Under the pieces are notes generated by a model that was not told where the DNA came from, did not search any database, and saw only the letters and a program-made list of their open reading frames with translations. Below are positions 27,680-36,360 of a stretch of DNA of 64,000 nt, in pieces. The DNA is taken from positions 62,001 through 126,000 of the forward strand of contig CAIZQU010000003.1 of NCBI GenBank assembly GCA_903935205.1, in the 5' to 3' direction. Position numbers and translations under genes: made by a program. The stretch's first letter is position 1, and every line of letters starts with the position of its first letter. Source of the stretch: an uncultured cyanobacterium. Its GTDB lineage: Bacteria; Cyanobacteriota; Cyanobacteriia; PCC-6307; Cyanobiaceae.

Positions 27680-27840
27680 GGTGCGTTCGCCGGGATCGCG
27701 GCCAACCTATCTCAGGCCCGGCAGCCGAACGACCGTCGAGGGTGGGCGCCCCATGGCATTCGCCTGGGCGCGAAACACGGCTGCGGCAGGGCCGAGGGCT
27801 CAGCTGCCCGCATCTTCAGGGGGAAAGGGTGCCAGGGAGC

Positions 27841-27936
27841 TCAACCGCCCGCGGCAAAGGTGCTGAGCAACAGCACCGAGAGCAGCATCCCTGGGAGCAG
27901 CAGCGCCACCAGAAGGCCGAGGTCGTGGGGGGTCAT
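27841..27936 (-). CDS. Very small single-span membrane protein
   Basis: A 31-codon frame beginning MTPHDLGLLVALLLPG that is almost wholly one hydrophobic helix and ends in AAGG. It sits between DUF3082 and pdhB, 27 bases after the former. Size and form recall the tiny photosystem or cytochrome b6f subunits, but I cannot match it to any of them (PsbM, PetM and PetN differ). The remaining 160 bases before pdhB show nothing clear. Confidence 0.45.
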   Translation of the reverse strand: MTPHDLGLLVALLLPGMLLSVLLLSTFAAGG

Positions 27937-27963
27937 GGCCCATCGGGGGGAATGGCCTGAACC

Positions 27964-28371
27964 CTAGGCAGGGGTGCCGTTACGCGCTTGTCCGAGCGAG
28001 CGCAGGAACACCAGCAGCAGACCAAGGGCGACGAAAGCGAAGCTGAAGGTGGCCAGAAAGCTCATCCCCACGATCATGGTCTTCAGGGCCGTGGCGATGC
28101 TTTGGGCCACCCGGGCCTCGTAATGCGGCGGGTGGAGGGCGTAGTAGGTCACCACCTTGCGGCTGAGCCCCAGACAAAGCCAGGCCAGGGCCCCGCTGGT
28201 CAGGGCGCCGCTGAGGAAGGAGAGCGGCCCCTTGCGGGGGGTGGACGGGGCAGGCACGCCGGCGCCGTCGGAGGCGAAGCCGGCGGTCGACGCAGGATCA
28301 GAATCGCGGATGGAGGTCGGGTCCGAGTCGGAGACCGGGACCGCTGGAAGCTCGGCGCTGGGCTCGCTCAT
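27964..28371 (-). CDS. DUF3082 membrane protein
   Basis: A 135-aa cyanobacterial protein of the DUF3082 family, function unknown. The first 45 residues are acidic and Ser/Asp-rich. Two membrane segments follow: [26 protein letters not shown] and [31 protein letters not shown] at 28371 overlaps the ispE stop as ATGA. Confidence 0.75.
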   Translation of the reverse strand: MSEPSAELPAVPVSDSDPTSIRDSDPASTAGFASDGAGVPAPSTPRKGPLSFLSGALTSGALAWLCLGLSRKVVTYYALHPPHYEARVAQSIATALKTMIVGMSFLATFSFAFVALGLLLVFLRSLGQARNGTPA

Positions 28372-29354
28372 GGGGTCGTGCCGGAGGTCTCCAGGCTGGC
28401 ACCACCAGCTCGGCAACGGCAGCACCAGGCCTCGAAGCCGGCGGCGGCGAGGTCGGCCGCCAGGCGGCCATGGGCGGCGGTGGCGGCGGCGGCATCGGCG
28501 AAGAGGGCGAACAGACTCGGTCCGGAGCCACTCATCGCCACCGCCAGGACCTGGGGCGCCTGGCGGAGCAGCCGCAGCCCCTCACCGACGCTGGCGACCT
28601 CCGGTTCGACCACCGCCTGCAGGTCATTGCGCAGGGGAGGCAGGGCAGCGCCGGAGGCCAGGGCCGCCACCAGGGGCCCCTGGCGCAGGGCCTGGCGGCG
28701 CTGCTCGAAGTCGGACTCCCGCTCCAGATAAAAATCGCCGCGCAGCTCCCGGCAACGGCCGAAGGCCCAGGGGGTGGACACGCTGGCCTGGGGGTGCTTG
28801 ATCAACAGCACCCCCAGGCCCGGCCTCACCCCGACGGCCTGCTCAGAGGCCGGGAGGCCATCGCCAGCCGGGGGCAGGGCCGGCTCGAGCCGCTCGCCCC
28901 GACCGAAGCAGAGGCGGGTGCCGCCCTCCAGGCAGAAGGGCATGTCGGAACCGAGCTCGGCCGCCATGGCCAGCAGATCGGCGGCGCCGAAGCCGCAGCC
29001 CCACAGGGCGTTGAGCCCCACCAGGGTGGCGGCGCCATCGCTGGAGCCCCCCGCCAGGCCGGCCCCGATCGGAATCCGTTTGCCCAGCTCGATCCGGGCC
29101 CCGAGTTCCGGCAGGGCAGCTCGACGGCGCAGCAGCTCAGCGGCGCGCACCACCAGATTGTCGCCGCCGGTGCTCAGGCCGGGAGCATCGCAGACCAGGG
29201 TGATGCGCCCATCGGCCGTGGGAGTGCAGAGCAGGCGATCGGCCAGATCGAGGGTCTGCATCACCATCGCCAGCTCGTGATAGCCGTCGGGCCGCAGACC
29301 CAGGACCTCCAGGTGGAGATTGATCTTGGCGGGGGCCACAACGGTGATGGTCAT
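28368..29354 (-). CDS. ispE: 4-diphosphocytidyl-2-C-methyl-D-erythritol kinase
   Basis: GHMP kinase of the MEP isoprenoid pathway; phosphorylates CDP-methylerythritol at the 2-OH. The N-terminal [22 protein letters not shown], the ATP loop [17 protein letters not shown] and the C-terminal [12 protein letters not shown] are all clear. The ATG at 29354 ([13 protein letters not shown]) is the family start; 328 aa. It is downstream of rsmA and coupled to the DUF3082 gene. The 205 bases between it and rsmA show no gene. Confidence 0.95.
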   Translation of the reverse strand: MTITVVAPAKINLHLEVLGLRPDGYHELAMVMQTLDLADRLLCTPTADGRITLVCDAPGLSTGGDNLVVRAAELLRRRAALPELGARIELGKRIPIGAGLAGGSSDGAATLVGLNALWGCGFGAADLLAMAAELGSDMPFCLEGGTRLCFGRGERLEPALPPAGDGLPASEQAVGVRPGLGVLLIKHPQASVSTPWAFGRCRELRGDFYLERESDFEQRRQALRQGPLVAALASGAALPPLRNDLQAVVEPEVASVGEGLRLLRQAPQVLAVAMSGSGPSLFALFADAAAATAAHGRLAADLAAAGFEAWCCRCRAGGASLETSGTTP

Positions 29355-29559
29355 CGGCGCTGCAGAGGGCTGGAATCGGGGCTGGCAAGGGCTGGCCGAC
29401 GCAGCCATCATCCGCTGCCACCCAGCCGGCCGCTGGGTCCCAACCGGCACGGGCGAGGTGAAGCCTGCGCCCACTCGCCGCCTCGGGCCGCTGGGGTTCT
29501 GGCCGGCACGCTCCCATCACCCCCGGCAATCCCCCAGGGCCACCGGGAAGGCGGTGCTG

Positions 29560-30468
29560 TCAGGGCCGCTCCCCCTCCCCGTCCCCGTCCGCCTCCCCGT
29601 CCGCCTTCGCCTCCCGGCTGGGCTGCTGGTGACCCGCCTCCTGCAGGCCCGCCTCCTGCAGGCCCGCCGCCAACGCCAGCCAGCGTTGCGGCGCCAGCTC
29701 CTGGGGCCGCTGGCTGAGGGCCACCCCGGCGGCAGCGGCAACGGCCTCCAGCCGCTGTTCGGGCAGCAGACCGGCGAGCGTGTTGCGCAGCATCTTGCGG
29801 CGGGCCGCGAAGCAGCGCCGCAGCAATCCCTCGGTGGCGCGGGCCAGGGCGGGCTCGGGCCTGAGCTCCGGCGGCAGGGGATCGAGGCGAATCACCTCGG
29901 AATGCACCTTCGGCGGCGGGGCGAAGCAGCGGGGGGGAACGGTGCATACCCCCTGGCACCGGGCCAGCAGCTGCAGGCGCACGCTCAGGGCCGAATAGGA
30001 CGGGCTGCCGGGGCTGGCGCGGATCCGTTCCCCCACCTCCTGCTGCACCAGCAGAACCAGGGCGCTGTATGGGCGCTCCCGGGGCCGATCGAGCCGGCCC
30101 AGCAACCGCTCCAGCAGCGGTCCGGTGATGTTGTAGGGGATGTTGGCCACGACCTTCTCGGGGGAGGGCCCCGCCGCGGGTTGCAGGGGCAGGGCCAGCA
30201 CATCGCCTTCGAGCAACTGGAAGCGGGGATCGGCGCCAAAGCGCTGACGCAGACCTGCCACCAGATCGCGGTCGAGCTCCACCGCCAGCAGGGAGGCGGC
30301 GGGGCTGGCCAACAGCCGCTCGGTGAGGGCACCCCGACCGGGTCCCACCTCCAGCAGGTGCTCCCCGGGTTCGATCGCCGCAGCGGCCACGATCCGCTCC
30401 AGAACCGCCTGATCGGTGAGCCAGTGCTGGCCGAAGCGCTTGCGGGCGCGGTGGCCGCTGAAGGTCAT
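29560..30468 (-). CDS. rsmA: 16S rRNA dimethyladenosine transferase
   Basis: KsgA: dimethylates A1518 and A1519 in 16S rRNA late in 30S assembly. RKRFGQHWLTDQAVLERIV opens the protein; the SAM motif LLEVGPGRGALTERLL and catalytic NIPYNITGPLLERLL follow. 302 aa against about 275, because the C-terminus carries a simple-sequence tail: two copies of LQEAG from a tandem CCTGCAGGCCCG repeat and then an acidic EADGEADGDGEG run. The tail is probably dispensable. Confidence 0.94.
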   Translation of the reverse strand: MTFSGHRARKRFGQHWLTDQAVLERIVAAAAIEPGEHLLEVGPGRGALTERLLASPAASLLAVELDRDLVAGLRQRFGADPRFQLLEGDVLALPLQPAAGPSPEKVVANIPYNITGPLLERLLGRLDRPRERPYSALVLLVQQEVGERIRASPGSPSYSALSVRLQLLARCQGVCTVPPRCFAPPPKVHSEVIRLDPLPPELRPEPALARATEGLLRRCFAARRKMLRNTLAGLLPEQRLEAVAAAAGVALSQRPQELAPQRWLALAAGLQEAGLQEAGHQQPSREAKADGEADGDGEGERP

Positions 30469-31050
30469 CGCGGAGGGGGGGGGGTGGGGGATCTCCAGAT
30501 TGCTCTGCCAGCGGACCAGCCCTGGCGCAGGGCCAATCGCCCCGATGGCCCCGCCCCGCCGATGGCCCCGGGCGGATGGCCCGGGCAGCGGTCACCGGCA
30601 CCCTGCCTACACCGCACGCCATCGCTGCGGAACGGCACCTCGTCGATCGCCCGATCCCCGATCGATGGCGCTCGCCTGGTCAACCAGGCGGATGGCATGG
30701 ATAGGGCATAGATCGGATGGCAGGGATATGGCAGGGATTAGGAGGCCGCCGGTGTCGTGGGCCGCTGCCTGCAGCGAAGACCTGGTGCTGCGCGGCTGGC
30801 CGAGGGCCTGGTGCATCCGCTGATCGGCCCGCAGCCGCGCCGAGGCGTGAAGGGTGCCGGCCAGGGAGGCGAGCATGAGAGCGCCGGCGGGGTGGAGCCG
30901 GGGGAGCCCCTTCGTGGAAGGGGGATCGCGATGAGCGACCCGGCGCGCGCCTCCCCTGCCAGGAGCAGCTCCTGGCCTGGCTGGAACCCTTCGGGTCGCC
31001 GCCCTCCCCGCGGCTCGCCCGCACCGGACCGGCCGCCAGCGGCGGCCCCC
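30469..31050. other. Gap between rsmA and the YraN gene
   Basis: These 582 bases have no gene I can support. An 89-codon frame on the minus strand (30607-30876, MLASLAGTLHASARL...) starts plausibly but becomes featureless. At 30722-30735 the plus strand has short near-repeats of ATGGCAGGGAT. Possible relic or leader of rsmA. Confidence 0.35.
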
Positions 31051-31416
31051 TCAACCCTCCAGCCTCAGCCAACGCACGCTGCCGCCGGCAGGGGGCAGGG
31101 GCACCAGGGCGGCGACGAACTCCACCGGCCAGGCCGCCAGATCCGGGTGCTGCACCAGCCAGCAGGCCCAGGCCCGCCGCAGACGCTGTCGCTGGACCCC
31201 ACGCAACTGGGCGGTCCCCCCGCCATCGCGGCTGCCGGGCCGCCGGCCCTTGACCTCCACCAGCAGCAATCGACCCTGCTTGGCGCAGACGAGATCCAGC
31301 TCCCCCCAACGACAGCGCCAGTTGCGGCTGAGCAGCTGCCAGCCCCTCCCCTGGAGCAGCCGCAGGGCCCGCTGTTCGGCCCAGCGGCCCTGGCGCTGGC
31401 GGGGGGTGGGGGGCAT
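31051..31416 (-). CDS. YraN family protein (UPF0102)
   Basis: A 121-aa protein of the endonuclease-like UPF0102/YraN family. It carries the fold's motif GRWAEQRALRLLQGRGWQLLSRNWR, WGELDLVCAKQGRLLLVEVKGRR, with the E-x-D and E-V-K residues of a PD-(D/E)xK core. The ATG at 31416 is used; a GTG at 31455 would add 13 residues. Function unknown, possibly Holliday-junction or DNA processing by fold. Confidence 0.82.
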   Translation of the reverse strand: MPPTPRQRQGRWAEQRALRLLQGRGWQLLSRNWRCRWGELDLVCAKQGRLLLVEVKGRRPGSRDGGGTAQLRGVQRQRLRRAWACWLVQHPDLAAWPVEFVAALVPLPPAGGSVRWLRLEG

Positions 31417-31597
31417 CGGCAGCCAACGGTGAGCGGAACGGTGGGCGGAGGCCACCAGCGGGGTGGCTCCAGCAGTGTTCCCCGCCGCGGTCGCGCTGCC
31501 CGGCCCCCATGGCGAAACGCTTCCCTGGTGGTGCGGTGCGGGAGCAGCGGGTCATGGCGGCCCGGTCCTTACGGTGGGGCGAGCTGTTCCGTTGGCG

Positions 31598-32215
31598 ATG
31601 GTGTTTCGGTCCTGGCCCCCCTGCCCTTCGCCCCGTCGTCCCGCCGCCGCCGACCCCCAGCCCCCGGCCGGCGGCTCCGGCCCAGCCCTGGCATCAGGCC
31701 GCAGCACCCCAGCCGAATGGACGGCCCTGCGCCGCCTGGTCGGATCCGCCCTGGCGAGCCTGGTGCTGCTGTTCTCCCTGCTCCTGGCGCCTGCTCCGCC
31801 GGCCCTGGCGGCGATGGACTACGCCAAGCAGGTGTTGATCGGCGCCGACTTCCATGGGACCGATCTGCGCGGCGTGACCTTCAACCTCACCAACCTGCGC
31901 GACGCCGACTTCCATGGCGCCGATCTGCGCGGCGCCAGTTTGTTTGGAGCCAAGCTGCAGGACGCCAATCTCCAGGGTGTGGATCTGCGCGATGCCACCC
32001 TCGACTCGGCGGTATTCCAGGGCACCGATCTCCGCCAAGCCCGCCTTGATGATGCCTTTGCCTTCAACACCCGCTTCGAGGATGTGCTGATCGACGGGGC
32101 CGATTTCACCAACGTGCCGCTGCGGCCCGACGCCCGCAAACGTCTCTGTGCCACGGCCCAGGGCACCAACGCCAGCAGTGGCCGCGCCACCCGCGACACC
32201 CTCGGCTGTCCCTGA
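31598..32215 (+). CDS. Exported pentapeptide-repeat protein
   Basis: A 205-aa protein. Residues about 48-72 form a signal peptide core (LVGSALASLVLLFSLLLAPAPPALAA), with cleavage expected after ALA. The mature part has about 14 A(D/N)LxX repeats (for example DLRGVTF, NLRDADF, DLRGASL, DLRDATL), which build a right-handed quadrilateral beta-helix, and a C-terminal part with two Cys (RLCATAQ ... LGCP). It is likely in the thylakoid lumen or periplasm. Thylakoid-lumen pentapeptide proteins are common in cyanobacteria; the role is unknown. The start before the signal peptide is uncertain. Confidence 0.78.
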   Translation: MVFRSWPPCPSPRRPAAADPQPPAGGSGPALASGRSTPAEWTALRRLVGSALASLVLLFSLLLAPAPPALAAMDYAKQVLIGADFHGTDLRGVTFNLTNLRDADFHGADLRGASLFGAKLQDANLQGVDLRDATLDSAVFQGTDLRQARLDDAFAFNTRFEDVLIDGADFTNVPLRPDARKRLCATAQGTNASSGRATRDTLGCP

Positions 32216-32221
32216 ACGATC

Positions 32222-32264
32222 CCCGGCCAGTCCCTGAGCTCCCTGCGCTCCGGGACTGGCCGGG
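32222..32264 (+). terminator. Long perfect hairpin after the pentapeptide gene
   Basis: CCCGGCCAGTCCC (32222-32234) and GGGACTGGCCGGG (32252-32264) are perfect 13-base inverted arms; GAGC/GCTC inside the 17-base loop extends the stem. It lies seven bases past the stop codon. No T-run follows, so classical intrinsic termination is unlikely on either strand; a 3'-end stabiliser is as likely. Confidence 0.5.
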
Positions 32265-32350
32265 CGCCGGGGGGATCCCGCCGATCCTCTCCCCCGGCTG
32301 GCCCAGCCCCGGGCCAACCCGCTGACCCCTGAGCGAACCCTGAGCGACCG

Positions 32351-32914
32351 ATGAGCTTCGATGCCCGCAGCCGCGAACGCCTGCAAGCCCTGGGCCGCAA
32401 CCTGCCACAGAAACTTCCCCCTCCGGCCCCCCGCCCCGCCAGCGCGGCCGCGGCCGAAACCCCCGCGGAAGCGCGACCGCGACATCGGGTGGAAAGCGAA
32501 CAGGATCCCGTCGCCCTGTTCCACGCCCTGATGGAAGCCAGCCCCGATGGCTCGGTTCCGCCCCATCTGCTGGAGCGGCTGCGCAACCTCGAACAGCCCG
32601 GCAGCCAAGCTGCGGCGGGCCCTGGAGGCGGCGGCAGCCCGGCCCCGGGCCCCGGGGGCTTCATCGGCGACCCCCGAGCAGCGGCTCCGGGATCCGGCCC
32701 TGCAACGGCCGCTCCGGGACGCCGGCGGCGCAGCGGTGGCGCCGTTGATCCGGTGCGCCGCGGCAGCAGCAGCGACCGCGACCTCTACGACGCCTTCGAC
32801 GATCTGCTTCGCAGCGCAGCGGACGACCTGCCCGATCCAGCCCCCACCAACCGCCGGGCTCCGGACCCGCGGCTGCAGCCCCGACCCACCCTGCGCAGCC
32901 CGCGATCCCTCTGA
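32351..32914 (+). CDS. Conserved hypothetical protein
   Basis: A 187-aa soluble protein. The N-terminus MSFDARSRERLQALGRNLPQ, the middle ESEQDPVALFHALMEASPDGSVPPHLLERL and the C-terminal SDRDLYDAFDDLLRS look conserved; the stretches between are Pro/Ala/Gly-rich and disordered. I recall similar proteins in picocyanobacteria with no known role. It converges on the cation transporter gene with two bases between the stops. Confidence 0.6.
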   Translation: MSFDARSRERLQALGRNLPQKLPPPAPRPASAAAAETPAEARPRHRVESEQDPVALFHALMEASPDGSVPPHLLERLRNLEQPGSQAAAGPGGGGSPAPGPGGFIGDPRAAAPGSGPATAAPGRRRRSGGAVDPVRRGSSSDRDLYDAFDDLLRSAADDLPDPAPTNRRAPDPRLQPRPTLRSPRSL

Positions 32915-32916
32915 GC

Positions 32917-33906
32917 TCAATCCTGCGGCCAGCCGCCCTGGGGTCGCCTTTCCGCCGGTTCGAGCTGGATGGTGCTGTGGGCGATGCCGAGAGCTGCGAG
33001 GCGCTGCTTGGCCTGATGCAGCAGATCCATGTCGTCAACCTGGCCGGTCCAGCGGCGCACGTGGGCCGTGAGGGCGTTCTGGGAGGTGCTCCGGGCCCAG
33101 ACATGCAGATGGTGCACCGACTCGACGGCGGGCAGGCTGGTGAGAGCCTCCTCGACGGCGGCCATGGCGATGCCTTCAGGCACCGCGTCCATGGCCACCA
33201 GCAGGGCCTGGCTGAGTAGCCCCCAGCCACTCCAGGCCACCACCAGTCCCACGCCGATGGCGGTGACCGCATCGAGGCGGCTCCAGCCGCTGAGCCGCAC
33301 CAACAGGGCGCTCACCAGCACCGCTGCCGAAACCGCGGCATCGGTGAGCAGATGCACCACGGCGGCGCGACGGTTGAGATCGTGGCTGTGGTCGCTGCCG
33401 AACAGGCGGGCCGAAAGCAGGTTGACGACGATACCGGCCGCTGCCGCCCAGGCCACCGGGCCGCTCTCCACCTCCACCGGCCGGCCCAGCCGCTGCAAGC
33501 CCTCCACCACCACGACGGCGGAGGCCATCAGGATCAGCACCGCATTCACCAGGGAGGCCAGCTGGGTGGAGCGGCCGTAGCCGTAGGTGAAGCGATGGTT
33601 GGCGGGACGGCCGCTGAGCCGCTCAGCACTCCAACCCAGGATCAGGCCGGCCACATCGCCGAGGTTGTGCACCGCATCACCCACCAGCGCCAGGGAGCCG
33701 AAGGCGAAGCCGATCGCCAGCTGCAGACCCGAGAGGCCGGCGTTGAGAACGATGCTCCAGCGGAACGCCGCCGCCGAACCGGGGCGGTGCTCATGCTGGC
33801 GAGGATGGGGTTGCCGCTGGATCTGCACCGCCGGGTGCAACGGCCTGGCGGCGGGGTCGGTGGGACTGGAGGCCGGCCCGCCGTGGTCGTGGTGGCGAGC
33901 TCCCAT
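32917..33906 (-). CDS. Cation diffusion facilitator transporter
   Basis: CDF/ZnT-type exporter of Zn2+ or a similar divalent metal out of the cytoplasm, 329 aa. The N-terminus is His-rich (HHDH and HPRQHEH). Six membrane segments follow; the metal site HxxxD is seen as LVGDAVHNLGDVAGL in segment 2 and HLLTDAAVS in segment 5. The cytoplasmic C-terminal domain has VHHLHVWARS. The ATG at 33906 is chosen because the 197 codons upstream belong to repeat DNA. An 8-base inverted repeat lies 24 bases ahead of the start. Confidence 0.9.
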   Translation of the reverse strand: MGARHHDHGGPASSPTDPAARPLHPAVQIQRQPHPRQHEHRPGSAAAFRWSIVLNAGLSGLQLAIGFAFGSLALVGDAVHNLGDVAGLILGWSAERLSGRPANHRFTYGYGRSTQLASLVNAVLILMASAVVVVEGLQRLGRPVEVESGPVAWAAAAGIVVNLLSARLFGSDHSHDLNRRAAVVHLLTDAAVSAAVLVSALLVRLSGWSRLDAVTAIGVGLVVAWSGWGLLSQALLVAMDAVPEGIAMAAVEEALTSLPAVESVHHLHVWARSTSQNALTAHVRRWTGQVDDMDLLHQAKQRLAALGIAHSTIQLEPAERRPQGGWPQD

Positions 33907-33929
33907 TCGGATCCAGAGGCGGGGCGAAC

Positions 33930-33951
33930 GGAACGGCGGCGCAGCCGTTCC
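33930..33951 (-). promoter_or_regulatory. Inverted repeat upstream of the cation transporter
   Basis: GGAACGGC-6-GCCGTTCC, perfect arms, 24 bases upstream of the transporter ATG. It could be an operator for a metal sensor or an RNA hairpin in the leader. It does not match the AT-rich Zur or SmtB boxes I know. Confidence 0.3.
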
Positions 33952-34114
33952 CTGATCACAGTTAACCGGTCCGCCGCCGGGTTGGGCAAGCACGGCCGGG
34001 ATCCTGGCCAGCTGAAGCGAACAACTCCCTTGCGGCGCTGGCGGAACCCAGCGAAGGCACGCCAGCCGCCGATGGTCCCGGAGGCCGAGCGAGCAGGCGC
34101 CGTTCCTGTCGCGA

Positions 34115-34361
34115 CAGGGAGCCAGTTGCGCGTAGGTCGACAGACCAGGACCCGAACAGAGACAGACCCGATCGGGCGCCGATCGCGGCCTCATCTCCAT
34201 CGCAAGATCTACTGCAGCGCAGTCATTCTGGCCGCTAGCACGGCGCCACGATTTCGATGCCGATGCGATCCATGGGGGATCCTTGTGCGTTGCATGGCGG
34301 CATCTCCCCATGGCTGGGGAGCCAATCTGGGAGCCAATACAGCCATGCAACAGACTCCTGG
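34115..34361 (-). repeat. MITE-like element, copy 1
   Basis: About 247 bp, shown here in the minus orientation relative to copies 2 and 3. Terminal inverted repeats: CCAGGAGTCTGTTGC (complement of 34347-34361) and the degraded GCGCAACTGGCTCCCTG (complement of 34115-34131). Conserved internal blocks: hairpin CTCCCCAGCCATGGGGAG (34304-34321), GAAATCGTGGCGCCGTG (34239-34255), and GCGCCCGATCGGGTCTGTCT (34160-34179). About 34 bases are missing between the last two blocks compared with copies 2 and 3. No coding capacity. It lies between the cation transporter and umuDC. Confidence 0.8.
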
Positions 34362-34474
34362 CCTGGCCCGATTCAGCCTGGCCCGATTGACCTGAGCAAG
34401 CGGCAGACGGGTTGATCCGGCAGACCGGCAGACCGGCAGACCGGCAGACCGGCTGATCCGGCTGATCCGGCTGA
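34361..34474 (+). repeat. Short tandem repeats upstream of umuD
   Basis: GCCTGGCCCGATT occurs twice (34361-34373, 34376-34388). Then four 8-base units CCGGCAGA (34417-34448), one CCGGCTGA, and two 9-base TCCGGCTGA units end at 34474. A TGGA run follows at 34504-34515. Such slippage-prone DNA directly after a MITE copy is typical of non-selected sequence. Confidence 0.85.
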
Positions 34475-34572
34475 GTGGTTGGCCCGTAGATCAGCAACCG
34501 GCTGGATGGATGGATGGCCGATCCGGCTGGCCGGGCGCCCCGACACGACCCACCGGATCAGCACACCGGATC

Positions 34573-34586
34573 AGTACAGATGTATT
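34573..34586 (+). promoter_or_regulatory. LexA-type SOS box before umuDC
   Basis: AGTACAGATGTATT matches the cyanobacterial LexA consensus RGTACNNNDGTWCB at all defined positions but one (T for C near the end). It lies 30 bases before the umuD ATG at 34616, where a repressor would block transcription. SOS control of umuDC fits its family role. Confidence 0.6.
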
Positions 34587-34615
34587 ATGGCTCGGGCCGC
34601 GTCCTGGACCTCGCC

Positions 34616-35080
34616 ATGGCCGATCCTTCGTTGCCCCTGTCGTCGCAGGCGGACCCGATGCCCGGGGCGCCCGTCAGCGGTAGTGCCAGGGCCGCCGCTC
34701 CCGCCGAAGGGGCAGCGGCGGCAAACCTGGCGCAGCTGCTGATCCGCGATCCGCGCCTCAGCGTGCTGGTGCGGGTACGCGGCGATTCGATGCAAGGGGC
34801 CGGCATCAACCCCGGCGATCTGCTGGTGGTCGAGCGGAGGACCGGGGCCAGGGCTGGTCAGGTGGTGGTGGCAGCGCTGCGGGAGGGGCTCACCCTCAAG
34901 CGGCTGGTCGAACGGCAGGGCGCCTGGTGGCTGGAGGCCGCCCATCCGGACTATCCAGCCCTGGAGCTTGGGCAGGGGCGGATCTGGGGCGTGGTGATTC
35001 ACCGAATCCGCCACCTGCCACCCGGCGACAGCCCCGGGGCCGCCAGCGGGCGGCCCGAGGCGATGGAGGCGCCGCTGTGA
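34616..35080 (+). CDS. umuD: UmuD-like S24 self-processing protein
   Basis: Accessory subunit of DNA polymerase V, activated by self-cleavage stimulated by RecA filaments. The S24 Ser-Lys dyad is seen: GDSM with Ser58 and LKRL with Lys95. The N-terminal 35 residues are Pro/Ala/Gly-rich; the exact cleavage site is not clear. ATG at 34616 gives 154 aa; an ATG at 34580 would lie inside the LexA-like box. The stop overlaps umuC (GTGA at 35077-35080), so the two are translated together. Confidence 0.88.
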   Translation: MADPSLPLSSQADPMPGAPVSGSARAAAPAEGAAAANLAQLLIRDPRLSVLVRVRGDSMQGAGINPGDLLVVERRTGARAGQVVVAALREGLTLKRLVERQGAWWLEAAHPDYPALELGQGRIWGVVIHRIRHLPPGDSPGAASGRPEAMEAPL

Positions 35081-36360
35081 GCACGGCGCTGGTGCTGATC
35101 GATGCCAACAACTTCTACGCCTCCTGTGAGGCGCTGCTCGATCCGGCCGTGGTCGGCCGCCCCCTGGTGGTGCTCTCCAACAACGACGGCTGCATCGTCA
35201 GCCGCAGCGCCGAGGCCCGCGCCCTCGGCATCCCGATGGGGGCACCGTTGTTCCAGGTGCGGCGGGAGCTGGAGCGCCATGGCGTGATCGTGCGCAGCTC
35301 CAACTACACCCTCTATGCCGACATGAGCCAGCGGCTGATGGCCACTCTCGAAGCCTGGGTGGAGGAGCTCGAGATCTACTCGATCGACGAAGCCTTCGGC
35401 CTGTTGCACCGGCCGGGCGGCAGCGGCGACCTGAGCGGCTGGGGCGAGGCGCTGCGCCGCCAGGTGCGCCGCGAACTGGGGCTGCCGGTGGCGGTGGGCA
35501 TCGCCCCCACCAAGGTGCTGGCCAAGATCGCCAACCGAATCGCCAAGAAGGATCCGGCCTGGCGCGAGCGGGGGGTGTTCGATCTGGGGACGGCTCCTGC
35601 CGACCCCTGGCTCGCCGCCACCGCCATCGAGGACGTGTGGGGCATCGGCCGACGCCTGGCCCGCTGGTGCCGCCTGCGGGGCATCGCCGACGCCCGGGCC
35701 CTGCGGGACATGCCGGAGGGCGAGTTGCGGCGTCGCTGCGGCGTGGTGGGTGTGCGGCTGCAGCAGGAGCTGCGAGGCCAGCGCTGCCTGCCCCTGGCCA
35801 GCGAGGCGCCGGCAAAGCGGGAAACCTGTGTGAGCCGCAGCTTCAGCACACCGATCAACACGGTGGAGGGCCTGCGCCAGGCGATCGCCACCTACCTCTG
35901 CCGCGGGGCGGAGAAGCTGCGACGCCAGGGGCAGCGGGCCGGCGGTCTCACCGTGTTCGTACGCAGCAGCCCCTTCGATGGCAGCAGCTTCTATGCCAAC
36001 GCCGCCACCAGCGCCCTGGCCCTGCCCAGCAACGACACCGCCGTGCTGCTGGCCGCCGCCCTGCCCCTGGCGGAGCGATTGTTCCGCCCCCACAAGCCCC
36101 TGCGCAAGGCGGGCGTGCTCCTCCACGACCTCACCCCGGTGAGCCTGCTGCAGCACCACCTGCTGGTGCCCCAGACACCGGAGCAGCAGCAGCGCCGCGA
36201 GGCCCTGATGGCCGCCATCGATGGCCTCAACCGCCGCTACGGCAGCGGCACGGTGGGTTGGGCCGCCTGTGGCCTGGCACCCCCTTGGCGGATGCGCCGC
36301 GACCATCTCTCCCGGGCCGGCACCACCCGCCTGGCCGAGATTCCGGTGGCCCGCGCCTAG
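35077..36360 (+). CDS. umuC: DNA polymerase V catalytic subunit UmuC
   Basis: Y-family translesion DNA polymerase, 427 aa. The palm carries the catalytic acids in LIDANNFYASCE (Asp9) and YSIDEAF; GIAPTKVLAKIANRIAKK, the helix-hairpin-helix IEDVWGIGRRLARWCRLRGI, and the UmuC C-terminal block HDLTPVSLLQHHLL (domain of unknown function 4113) follow. The start is a GTG at 35077 with GGAGG seven bases upstream. It ends convergent with the GGDEF gene, the two stops overlapping by four bases. Confidence 0.95.
   Translation: MSTALVLIDANNFYASCEALLDPAVVGRPLVVLSNNDGCIVSRSAEARALGIPMGAPLFQVRRELERHGVIVRSSNYTLYADMSQRLMATLEAWVEELEIYSIDEAFGLLHRPGGSGDLSGWGEALRRQVRRELGLPVAVGIAPTKVLAKIANRIAKKDPAWRERGVFDLGTAPADPWLAATAIEDVWGIGRRLARWCRLRGIADARALRDMPEGELRRRCGVVGVRLQQELRGQRCLPLASEAPAKRETCVSRSFSTPINTVEGLRQAIATYLCRGAEKLRRQGQRAGGLTVFVRSSPFDGSSFYANAATSALALPSNDTAVLLAAALPLAERLFRPHKPLRKAGVLLHDLTPVSLLQHHLLVPQTPEQQQRREALMAAIDGLNRRYGSGTVGWAACGLAPPWRMRRDHLSRAGTTRLAEIPVARA

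Noticed and set aside
30607..30876. An 89-codon minus-strand frame between rsmA and the YraN gene
   Set aside because: No recognised motif, no ribosome site and a featureless second half; left as unassigned gap.
33907..34497. An N-terminal extension of the cation transporter to 526 aa
   Set aside because: The extra 197 codons run through MITE copy 1 and tandem repeats and encode no domain; the ATG at 33906 is the proper start.
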